From contig CAYQAJ010000218.1 of assembly GCA_964415245.1 (NCBI GenBank), positions 1 through 8,973 on the forward strand: 8,973 nucleotides of DNA. Reading direction: 5' to 3'. The notes beneath the pieces are model-generated. The model did no database searches, was not told the origin of the DNA, and saw nothing but the letters and a program-made list of their open reading frames with translations. Shown here piece by piece: positions 1-5,652 of the stretch. The position numbers and the translations under genes are program-made. The DNA is from CAYQAJ01 sp964415245. GTDB lineage: Bacteria > Planctomycetota > Planctomycetia > Pirellulales > Pirellulaceae. The stretch's first letter is position 1. Every line of letters begins with the position of its first letter.

Positions 1-1
1 C

Positions 2-115
2 TACGGCAGCTTCTCCGAGTTGCTGGAGCATCTGAAGGAGAAGGGACAGATCGCCCTGGAATACGACGACACGCGAGGGAACTACAAAGTCAGCAGCGCC
101 GCGGAGAGCGCGTGA
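2..115 (+). CDS. 3' end of a CDS, possibly a winged-helix (OST-HTH/LOTUS-like) C-terminus
   Basis: Only the last 37 codons are present; the 5' part lies left of the window. The frame ending in TGA at 113-115 reads like a real protein: YGSFSELLEHLKEKG, then QIALEYDD, a turn, GNYKVSS and a short polar tail. One amphipathic helix followed by two short strands is the pattern of the last helix and wing of a winged-helix domain. It resembles the C-terminal OST-HTH/LOTUS-like segment found after NYN/PIN-type nuclease domains in planctomycete proteins. That family link is from memory and rests on very few residues. Another frame is open through the same stretch, but its product is Arg/Gly-rich and not protein-like. 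The gene converges on the GIDE-LemA gene, with 70 bp between the stop codons. Confidence 0.5.
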   Translation, partial: YGSFSELLEHLKEKGQIALEYDDTRGNYKVSSAAESA

Positions 116-185
116 AGCAATACGGGACGAACCTACGCGTTCGCTCACCACCTCGCTTGCGGTTTCGCGCTCCGCACGACTCGCG

Positions 186-1547
186 TCACTCCGCGAATTG
201 CACCTCGACCGCCTGTCGCTCGAAGTCGGCGGCCGCCAGCAGCGGTTGCGGGCGCATTCCCAACGGCCGCGCCAACCAGCCGTCGGGAATCGATTCCATT
301 CGCGTGTTCCAATACGTCGCAATTTCGTTGTAGTACCCGCGGGCCAGCGCGATGCGGTGCTCGGTGTCGACGAGACTCTCCTGCAACCGGCGGAACGCCT
401 CGTCGCTTTTCAACTCCGGGTAACGCTCGGCAACGGCAATAAGCTGCGACGCACACGCCTGAAAGTCCGGTCCCGGCTGACCCGGCGCCGTGGCCGTAAG
501 CTGCGAGCGCAAATGGGCCAGCTCGGTTTGCACGTTGCGTTCGTAGTCGCGCTGCGTGGACACGATCTGGACCAGGTTGGGGATCAGGTCGGCGCGGCGT
601 TTGAGCTGCACGTCGATTTGTGCCCACCCCTGTCGCATCCGCTGTCGCAAATCGACAAGGCTGTTGTAAGCGCCCCACACCCAGCCAATCGCGATGGCGA
701 GCAGGTAGCCGAGGGCCGGGGGAACGTACCATGCCCAGCGCTTGGCAAGGTCACGGTTTCGCACCAGGTCGACAACGACAAACGACCCCAGCCAGAGTAC
801 GCCCGCGAACAGCGCCCAGCCACCGTAACTCCAGCCGTATCCTCGGGCGACTTGTTTCTCGGTGCGCGTCGAAATCAGAAACAGCGGCACGCCCGAGTCA
901 TGGGCGATTTCCGGCGCCACGATGTCCTCCCGCTCGCGGGCTTGGCCGACCACGTACAGGTCCGCGTGCAACAGAATGGCCGTTTCCACGAAGCGGCGGC
1001 GATGGTCGGAATTGGGAATGGAGTGCGAGGGGCCCTTGCCGTAATAGAACGGGTCGCTTCGGCCACACGTCTTCGAAAGCACGCCGCTTGGCTCGACGTG
1101 CGCCCCGGCGGGATGAACCAGCACAACCCCTTCGCCGTCGCGCAGGTAAAAGGGAATCTGCTCGCCGCCGCTGGCCAATGTGGTCCAGCCGCTTTCGGTC
1201 CTCGTGCGGGTTTGGATATTCCCTTTGCTGTCGGTGTAGGTCTCGGTGACGATGCGCGACCATTGTTCCGCCACACTCCACTGGTAGTACACGCAGCGCA
1301 GCTCGGTCAGATGGCTGACCAGCGGGCGTTCGACCTCGGCGGTGCCCTTCAGCTCGACCAAGCCGATGAACACGCCGGCCGTCGTACTTGTCGGCAAGTC
1401 CTGCACGAGCCGGCGGCGGCGCATGGCGCGATGCGCTGCGTACAGACATAACAGAGCGATTGCCGCCGCGACAATCGGCAGGTAGACAACGAAATCTTCA
1501 GCGGAGCCGAGCATGGCCGGTCTGATAAACGGCGCGAGAATGAACAT
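186..1547 (-). CDS. Membrane protein fusing a GIDE/MULAN-like domain to a LemA domain
   Basis: The 453-residue product has two recognisable parts. After an N-terminal membrane helix (about 20-38) and a basic stop-transfer patch (RRRR, 43-46), residues about 48-235 resemble the GIDE (MULAN E3-ligase-like) domain of bacterial membrane proteins: a GLVELKGTAE strand, an RCVYYQW segment and a C-terminal ADLYVVG-type strand. Two more hydrophobic helices follow (about 241-261 and 274-291). Residues about 292-450 are a LemA domain, with YNSLVDLRQRMRQGWAQIDV at 294-313, RADLIPNLV at 318-326 and the late A-RYYNEIA-YWN-like block at 403-414. Ordinary LemA proteins are about 185-200 residues with one N-terminal helix, so this is much longer. 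No RING finger is visible, so ubiquitin-ligase activity should not be assumed; molecular function is unknown. An alternative start is the ATG at 1514, which still keeps the first helix; neither start has a clear Shine-Dalgarno. It lies 81 bp downstream of the lipoprotein gene and may share its transcript. Confidence 0.85.
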   Translation of the reverse strand: MFILAPFIRPAMLGSAEDFVVYLPIVAAAIALLCLYAAHRAMRRRRLVQDLPTSTTAGVFIGLVELKGTAEVERPLVSHLTELRCVYYQWSVAEQWSRIVTETYTDSKGNIQTRTRTESGWTTLASGGEQIPFYLRDGEGVVLVHPAGAHVEPSGVLSKTCGRSDPFYYGKGPSHSIPNSDHRRRFVETAILLHADLYVVGQAREREDIVAPEIAHDSGVPLFLISTRTEKQVARGYGWSYGGWALFAGVLWLGSFVVVDLVRNRDLAKRWAWYVPPALGYLLAIAIGWVWGAYNSLVDLRQRMRQGWAQIDVQLKRRADLIPNLVQIVSTQRDYERNVQTELAHLRSQLTATAPGQPGPDFQACASQLIAVAERYPELKSDEAFRRLQESLVDTEHRIALARGYYNEIATYWNTRMESIPDGWLARPLGMRPQPLLAAADFERQAVEVQFAE

Positions 1548-1628
1548 CTACGGCAAGCTGTGCAGCGTAGATGCTCGCGAAGGCCGCGTCGAGTGGATCG
1601 TTCCAGAGCGGTCGAGACGCCCCGCTTC

Positions 1629-2648
1629 TTACCGAACGGGCGAAGCGCCGCTGGTCGCCTCGCTGGAGAGCACTTTCGGCTCGACGGGGGCCTTGTTCTC
1701 AGCGTCGGGCGACGGCCGATTCTTCGACTCGTCGCTTTCCGACGACGTTTCGCCCGATGGTTTGCCATTCGATGCGTTGTCGGCAACGGGCTCTTCGTGA
1801 CTGGCAACTCGCACCGTCGCCGCGTCTTCGCGATGGGGCACGTAGGGGAACCTTCGCGAATTGTAATAGGGCGCCTCCGTTTCGGAAATGTTCTGCGTCG
1901 ACGTCAACCATGTAAATGGCGCAAAGGGAAGCTTGGCGCCGGCGAATCGCACGCCGTTGTAGATCGATCCCTGTTGAAACGGCCCCGCACCCAACACCCA
2001 AGCGTCTTTCGACACGCTCCGCGCCGTCGAAATGCCCGACTGCCAAACCGGTTCCTTCGTTTCGCGGTGGTAAGCGAACACCGCCACCTTCGAAGCGCCC
2101 ATGATGTCGTGCCGCCGCGCGAACGAGATCTCGGGCAGGGGAGGCAACGCCGGGGCGCCGGCCATGAGCGTCGATGCCGCGCTCAGCGCGTTGTTCGACG
2201 GCAATCCGATGTTCACTTCGGTGTCGTCGGTTCCCAGCGCGCCGACCCGCGCCTCGACCACGAAGTCAGCGTCCTCTTTTTTCTCCTGCAGAAGGCAGTT
2301 CGAGGACGCCATCTGCTGCCTGAGCGAGCTAATGATGTACTCGGCGTTCACGAAGCCGGCGCCTTTCACATTCGTCACGTACTGCGTGTCGAAGTACACC
2401 TTCTCCCCCGACAGGGCGCTGAAGTCGATGTGGGCAACCGAGCGATCGACGGCGTCCGATACAACGAGCTGCTCGGTGGCCGTGCGGAGTTTGGTGGTGC
2501 CGCATCCGGCGGTTGCCGCCAGTACGAGCAGCAACATCGCGGTTCGGAACCGCGTAATCTCGTGCCAAACGCCGAGTATCCAATGGCTACCCGATGCTCC
2601 GGGAAACCAGGGGCGGGGTAGGTGGTGTTGGTTCGTGGCGCGCGTCAA
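1629..2648 (-). CDS. Probable lipoprotein, DUF6655-like
   Basis: The ORF encodes up to 339 residues of unknown function. A hydrophobic run LLLVLAATAGC ends in a lipobox-like TAGC (Cys49 in the longest reading), giving a predicted mature protein starting CGTTKLRTATEQL. The body (for example DFSALSGEKVYFDTQYV, GFVNAEYIISSLRQQM, VEARVGALG, KEPVWQSGIS) matches my memory of the planctomycete DUF6655 family. The last roughly 65 residues are a Ser/Glu/Pro/Ala-rich, probably disordered tail. The start is uncertain. The longest reading begins at TTG (2648) and puts 48 residues before the Cys. The first ATG is at 2537, which leaves an 11-residue leader with no basic residue. An ATT at 2558 would give a textbook signal peptide beginning TRFRTAMLLLV, but ATT starts are rare. 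It is upstream of and co-oriented with the GIDE-LemA gene, which suggests an envelope-related operon. Confidence 0.8.
   Translation of the reverse strand: MTRATNQHHLPRPWFPGASGSHWILGVWHEITRFRTAMLLLVLAATAGCGTTKLRTATEQLVVSDAVDRSVAHIDFSALSGEKVYFDTQYVTNVKGAGFVNAEYIISSLRQQMASSNCLLQEKKEDADFVVEARVGALGTDDTEVNIGLPSNNALSAASTLMAGAPALPPLPEISFARRHDIMGASKVAVFAYHRETKEPVWQSGISTARSVSKDAWVLGAGPFQQGSIYNGVRFAGAKLPFAPFTWLTSTQNISETEAPYYNSRRFPYVPHREDAATVRVASHEEPVADNASNGKPSGETSSESDESKNRPSPDAENKAPVEPKVLSSEATSGASPVR
2538..2554. repeat. Perfect 17-bp palindrome at the lipoprotein start
   Basis: CGCGGTTC-G-GAACCGCG is a perfect inverted repeat with an odd central base. It abuts the ATG at 2535-2537 on the minus strand. 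If that ATG is the start, the palindrome occupies the ribosome-binding position and could form a hairpin or be a protein site. If translation starts upstream, it simply codes for part of the signal-peptide n-region. Confidence 0.5.
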
Positions 2649-3200
2649 AACGGGTGCCTCCCAGCGAGATCGCGCGAGATCGCGGCGAAAAGGTGGAAAT
2701 ACGGTCGAGTGGACGAGCGGAAAAGGGCCGAGGCGGCACGGTCCGCCCCGCTGAAAAGAGGGCGGATTGTAGCGAAAACCTTGCTTCGCCCCTACGCGGA
2801 TTCTCGCTCTTTTGGCAGCTCATGGCCCGCGGTCCGCAAGCCAATGGCATGCGATGCCAGGCCCCCCAATTTGTCCCGACAGCCGAATCAGCGGGGCTTG
2901 CATCGCGCTTCGTGATTCGGGCCACACCGCAGGAAGGGAGGAAGCCATTGAGGTTTCCCGGCTCCACTCCCCTGGCTCGGCGACCTCACCCCGTTGAGAC
3001 GGCAGCCCTCGATCGTTTTCCGCGCAATTGGCGGTTCATCGTCGTTTCGGTGGCCGGTGGAAATCTGCGTGCAATGGGAAACGGGCGTGCACTAGCGTAG
3101 CAAACTGTCGCTAACGACGCGGCGAGGCCGATTCTTCGATGTTTCTTCCGACGCGCTACAAGTCATGGATTGCGAAGAAGTTAGGCCGCGAATATCAATC
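2649..3200. other. About 550 bp without a credible gene
   Basis: This stretch separates the minus-strand lipoprotein gene from the plus-strand promoter at 3201. ORFs of 60-170 codons can be read on both strands, but their products are Arg/Pro/Gly-rich and lack any domain, repeat or hydrophobic pattern, so I do not call them. The promoter of the lipoprotein/LemA pair should lie here on the minus strand; I found no convincing -35/-10 pair. An 8-bp inverted repeat at 2883-2920 is the only notable structure. Confidence 0.6.
2883..2920. repeat. 8-bp inverted repeat, possible hairpin
   Basis: CCGAATCA at 2883-2890 is perfectly complementary to TGATTCGG at 2913-2920, across a 22-nt loop with little strong internal pairing. 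No T-tract follows on either strand, so it is not a standard terminator. Its role is unknown and it could be chance. Confidence 0.35.
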
Positions 3201-3228
3201 TTGACGAGAAATTCTCGGTCGCTATAAT
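3201..3228 (+). promoter_or_regulatory. Sigma-70-type promoter for the HTH-receiver gene
   Basis: TTGACG at 3201-3206 (5 of 6 to consensus) and a perfect TATAAT at 3223-3228 are separated by 16 bp. It is the best promoter-like sequence in the window and stands in an intergenic region facing the response regulator. Transcription would begin near 3235 and give a leader of about 235 nt. No extended -10 TG is present. Confidence 0.75.
3205..3217. promoter_or_regulatory. Candidate operator palindrome within the promoter spacer
   Basis: CGAGAA-A-TTCTCG is a perfect 6+1+6 inverted repeat. It overlaps the last two bases of the -35 hexamer and fills most of the spacer, so a bound dimer would be expected to block RNA polymerase. 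It matches no regulator site that I recognise. One possibility is autoregulation by the HTH domain of the downstream protein, which is pure inference. Confidence 0.45.
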
Positions 3229-3395
3229 TCCGGCGTTGGCAAACTCGGCAATCTCGGAAGAAAAAGACGGTCCAGCGGTAGGAAACGATAAAGGAAGGTC
3301 CGTCAACTGCGCACGTCGCGTGAATCTGCTGAATGAGGGATCGGGGACTAGCAGCGACGTGACAATCAGGGATGTTGAGTTAAGTCAGGGAACGC

Positions 3396-3421
3396 GGGGA
3401 GCCCATCACTTCTGGGTCCCC
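3396..3421 (+). promoter_or_regulatory. Strong hairpin in the leader, one bulged G
   Basis: GGGGA (3396-3400) pairs with TCCCC (3417-3421), and CCCA (3402-3405) with TGGG (3413-3416). G3401 is bulged and the loop is TCACTTC. Nine mostly G-C pairs make it the most stable local fold in the leader. The following bases CTGCAAACGC contain no T-run, so an intrinsic terminator is unlikely. Confidence 0.55.
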
Positions 3422-3449
3422 TGCAAACGCTAGTCCGAGCGTCTCCTAG

Positions 3450-3456
3450 GGAGAGG
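3450..3456 (+). promoter_or_regulatory. Ribosome-binding site of the HTH-receiver gene, possibly sequestered
   Basis: GGAGAGG lies 13 nt before the ATG at 3470, a longer spacing than usual. TCTCC at 3442-3446 can pair with GGAGA at 3450-3454 across a 3-nt loop, so the site could be masked. An out-of-frame ATG at 3457 directly abuts this site and is too close to use it well. Confidence 0.5.
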
Positions 3457-3469
3457 ATGAATCGAACTC

Positions 3470-4057
3470 ATGTCTACGAAAACTGTTTTCACGACAGGGG
3501 AAGCGGCAAAAATCTGTAAGGTTAGCCAGCAGACGATTATCCGCTGTTTCGACAATGGAACCCTCAAGGGGTTCCGTGTCCCGGGAAGTCGCTTCCGGCG
3601 CATTCCACGGGACCAGCTCTTCAGCTTCATGCGCGACAACGGTATCCCCACCGATGCCCTGGAAAGCGGCAAGCGCAAGTTGCTCATCGTCGACGACGAC
3701 GAGGATCTGGTGGAGCTGCTGGCCGACGTGTTCGAGCGGGACGGCCGCTTCGACATCAAGATCGCCAACAACGGCTTCGACGCCGGGATGTTGGTGAAGG
3801 AATTCCGCCCCGACCTGGTCGTGCTCGATGTGATGTTGCCCGACATCAACGGCAAGGAGGTCTGCCAGCGCGTTCGTAGCGACCCCACCCTTGAGGCCGT
3901 GAAGATCATCTGCATCTCCGGCATGGTCGAGCAGGACAAGGTCGCCGAGTTGAAGGAAGCGGGTGCCGACGACTTCCTGCACAAGCCGTTCGCGGTCGAT
4001 CGGCTGCTGGAGCGGGCGTGCGAGCTGCTGGACATCGAGAAGTTGGCGACCACGTAG
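3470..4057 (+). CDS. Response regulator: excisionase-type HTH fused to a receiver domain
   Basis: The 195-residue protein has the reverse of the usual order, with the DNA-binding domain first. Residues about 5-50 form an excisionase/MerR-type helix-turn-helix (FTTGEAAKICKVSQQTII, then a basic wing RVPGSRFRRIPRDQL). Residues about 69-190 form a complete CheY-like receiver domain: acidic D75/D76 in LLIVDDDED, phospho-acceptor D120 in VVLDVMLPD, S150 at the switch Ser/Thr position (CISG) and conserved K172 in HKPF. All catalytic positions are intact, so phosphorylation is expected. The ATG at 3470 is chosen because the family begins MSTKTVFTTGEAA in my memory of planctomycete homologues and GGAGAGG lies upstream. 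The gene has its own promoter and long leader. The kinase gene starts 200 bp downstream on the same strand and is a plausible partner. Target genes cannot be read from the sequence. Confidence 0.93.
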   Translation: MSTKTVFTTGEAAKICKVSQQTIIRCFDNGTLKGFRVPGSRFRRIPRDQLFSFMRDNGIPTDALESGKRKLLIVDDDEDLVELLADVFERDGRFDIKIANNGFDAGMLVKEFRPDLVVLDVMLPDINGKEVCQRVRSDPTLEAVKIICISGMVEQDKVAELKEAGADDFLHKPFAVDRLLERACELLDIEKLATT

Positions 4058-4069
4058 CACGTATCGTGC
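4057..4069 (+). repeat. Small inverted repeat overlapping the response-regulator stop codon
   Basis: GCACG-TAT-CGTGC gives a 5-bp stem with a 3-nt loop, starting on the last base of the TAG stop. No T-run follows, so it is at best a weak 3'-end structure, and read-through into the kinase gene remains possible. Confidence 0.25.
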
Positions 4070-4242
4070 GTAGCGCTGCGTGCGGCACTGACGATTGTGC
4101 GGCCTGAGTCGTGTCGTCGTACCATCGCGCGCGATCGAGAGATCTGCGGCGGCGGGTGGCCTGACTTTCACGGTGGGCCGACCGATAGCGGCGGATCGCT
4201 CCTAGCGGCGTGCATTCAGTTTCTCATCGGCGCGCGTGGACC

Positions 4243-4251
4243 AGGGAAGGG
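4243..4251 (+). promoter_or_regulatory. Ribosome-binding site that fixes the kinase start
   Basis: AGGGAAGGG ends 6 nt before the ATG at 4258. This favours that ATG over the upstream GTG at 4210, whose extra 16 residues (rich in His, Arg and Ser) look untranslated. Confidence 0.55.
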
Positions 4252-4257
4252 CCACGT

Positions 4258-5535
4258 ATGACGCAGTGGCTTCCCAACCTGACGGCGGATGGCGCGGTGT
4301 GGCGTCTGCCGCTATCTTCGTTGTCTGCTGCGATTTTGGCGGACGCGCTTCTCTCGAATGGCGAGGTGGAGCGCCGCCGCCTCGTCGACGAGGCGCTGCG
4401 CGGCGATCCGACTCTGGCACTGTGGGCGATTTGCCGGCGCGATTCTCTAGGCGAACCGCCGCCGCGCGATATTTCCGATCTGGCCGAGTGGTTCGCCGAT
4501 CACGCGATGGAACTGCTCGAATGGGAGGATCGCGCCGAAGGCGCCGCCCATTCGACCGACGCCGCAGCGCTCGCCGATCGGGTCGCACAGAACTTATCCC
4601 TATCGTCCATACTGTCCCAATCGTCCATCAGTCCCTCTGCCGATGGCGCACCTGCCGCGAGCGACCGGCCCTTCACAGCGCTACCCCAACTGGCCAAAAA
4701 ACTCGCCCGCCTCGAAGCGCTCGAATCTCGTTTCGCCGAGGAGCTCGAACGGGCAAAACTCTCGGCCATGAAGGAGCTGGCCTACGGCGCCAGTCACGAG
4801 ATCAACAACCCGCTGGCCAACATTTCGACCCGGGCTCAGGCGCTGCTCCGCGAGGAGAGCGATCCGGAACGGCGCCGCAAACTGGCGGCCATCAACAGCC
4901 AGGCGTTTCGCGCGCACGAAATGATTTCGAGCTTGATGCTGTTTGCCCGACCGCCGCGCATCGATCCGCAGCCCGTCGACCTGGGCAGCTTGATCGCGCA
5001 AGTGGTCGGCGAGCTGGCCGAAGAAGCCCGACGGCAGGGGACAACGCTCCACGTCGCGCGGCTCGACGTCCCGCTGGTGATTCACGCAGATCGCGAGCAG
5101 CTTTCGGTGGCGATTCATGCATTGGTGGAGAATTCGCTGGAAGCGGTCGCAAGCGGCGGAAGCGTGGAAGTGAGTGCGCGGTCGATGAGGGAGTTTACGC
5201 CGGGGTACGGTGGCGCCGCAAAGTGCGCTACGGATGTTGCCAACGGCACCGACTCTCCCGCCTCGCCGCGGTGGGTCGCCGTTGCGGTCAGCGACACGGG
5301 TCCCGGCATTGCCGACGAAGTGCGACCCCACTTGTTCGACCCCTTCTATTCGGGCCGCGAAGCCGGGCGCGGCTTAGGTCTGGGATTGGCCCAGTGCTGG
5401 AGCATCGTCCAGCAGCACGGCGGCCGCATCGAAGTGAAGAGTCCGCCGCGGCAGGGAGCGACTTTCACGCTGCTGCTGCCCGTAGTGGCCGACATGCCCA
5501 AGCGCCGCGAGGAGTTACGCGCGAAGAGCGCATAG
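4258..5535 (+). CDS. Soluble sensor histidine kinase
   Basis: The 425-residue protein carries every core motif of a two-component kinase. The H-box is SHEINNPLANI with phospho-acceptor H180. The ATP-binding domain has the N-box ALVENSLEAV (N292), G1 SDTGPGI (D346), an F-box-like LFDPFYSGRE and the glycine-rich lid GRGLGLGLA (about 370-378). A probable coiled coil at about 144-175 leads into the dimerisation domain. No transmembrane segment or signal peptide is visible, so it should be cytoplasmic. The N-terminal roughly 95 residues (LPLSSLSAAILADALL, then LVDEALRGDPTLALWAI) are helical and vaguely resemble the first part of an HDOD domain; this is a weak call and the sensed signal is unknown. 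Between N-box and G1 is an insert of about 25 poorly conserved residues (VSARSMREFTPGYGG onward). It follows the receiver gene on the same strand and has no receiver domain itself, so the upstream protein is a natural partner candidate. Confidence 0.92.
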   Translation: MTQWLPNLTADGAVWRLPLSSLSAAILADALLSNGEVERRRLVDEALRGDPTLALWAICRRDSLGEPPPRDISDLAEWFADHAMELLEWEDRAEGAAHSTDAAALADRVAQNLSLSSILSQSSISPSADGAPAASDRPFTALPQLAKKLARLEALESRFAEELERAKLSAMKELAYGASHEINNPLANISTRAQALLREESDPERRRKLAAINSQAFRAHEMISSLMLFARPPRIDPQPVDLGSLIAQVVGELAEEARRQGTTLHVARLDVPLVIHADREQLSVAIHALVENSLEAVASGGSVEVSARSMREFTPGYGGAAKCATDVANGTDSPASPRWVAVAVSDTGPGIADEVRPHLFDPFYSGREAGRGLGLGLAQCWSIVQQHGGRIEVKSPPRQGATFTLLLPVVADMPKRREELRAKSA

Positions 5536-5652
5536 CGGCGATTCGCGCCACTTTGTAGACTCAAGCCACCCGACAGGCTGCGCGCCTCTTTCGGCGATGC
5601 GCTGCGCGACGCGCCCGCCACCTGCGTTTCGATCCGACGCGGTCTCCAACCC

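Larger units (their letters stand above)
3235..3469 (+). promoter_or_regulatory. Long structured 5' leader of the HTH-receiver gene
   Basis: About 235 nt separate the predicted transcription start from the ATG at 3470, with no credible ORF. Possible stems in order are: GACGG/CCGTC (3266-3270 with 3300-3304), extended by two pairs past a U-U mismatch; ACGTCGC/GCGACGT (3313-3319 with 3354-3360) with a possible inner CTGCT/AGCAG pairing; a 9-bp hairpin with one bulged G (3396-3421); ACGCT/AGCGT (3427-3431 with 3438-3442); and TCTCC/GGAGA over the ribosome-binding site (3442-3446 with 3450-3454). I recognise no known riboswitch class. It could be a cis-acting leader or the site of a small RNA. 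Confidence 0.5.

Noticed and set aside
198..1451. 417-codon plus-strand ORF
   Set aside because: It lies antisense to the GIDE-LemA gene, which has clear domains; the product is Arg/Gln/Val-rich without motifs and arises from the GC-rich codon pattern.
1560..2621. 353-codon plus-strand ORF
   Set aside because: It is antisense to the lipoprotein gene, with an Arg-rich product and no domain or signal.
2594..3100. 168-codon plus-strand ORF in the intergenic region
   Set aside because: It has Arg/Gly/Pro-rich composition and no protein-like pattern, and it overlaps the 5' end of the lipoprotein gene.
3396..3421. Intrinsic terminator/attenuator in the leader
   Set aside because: The stem is strong but is not followed by a T-run, so a rho-independent terminator is not supported.
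3236..3433. 65-codon ORF beginning TTG in the response-regulator leader
   Set aside because: It would start almost at the predicted transcription start with no ribosome-binding site, and its sequence is not protein-like; the RNA structure explanation is preferred.
4236..5558. 440-codon plus-strand ORF in another frame of the kinase gene
   Set aside because: The kinase frame has all H, N, G1 and G2 motifs; this one is an Arg-rich shadow.
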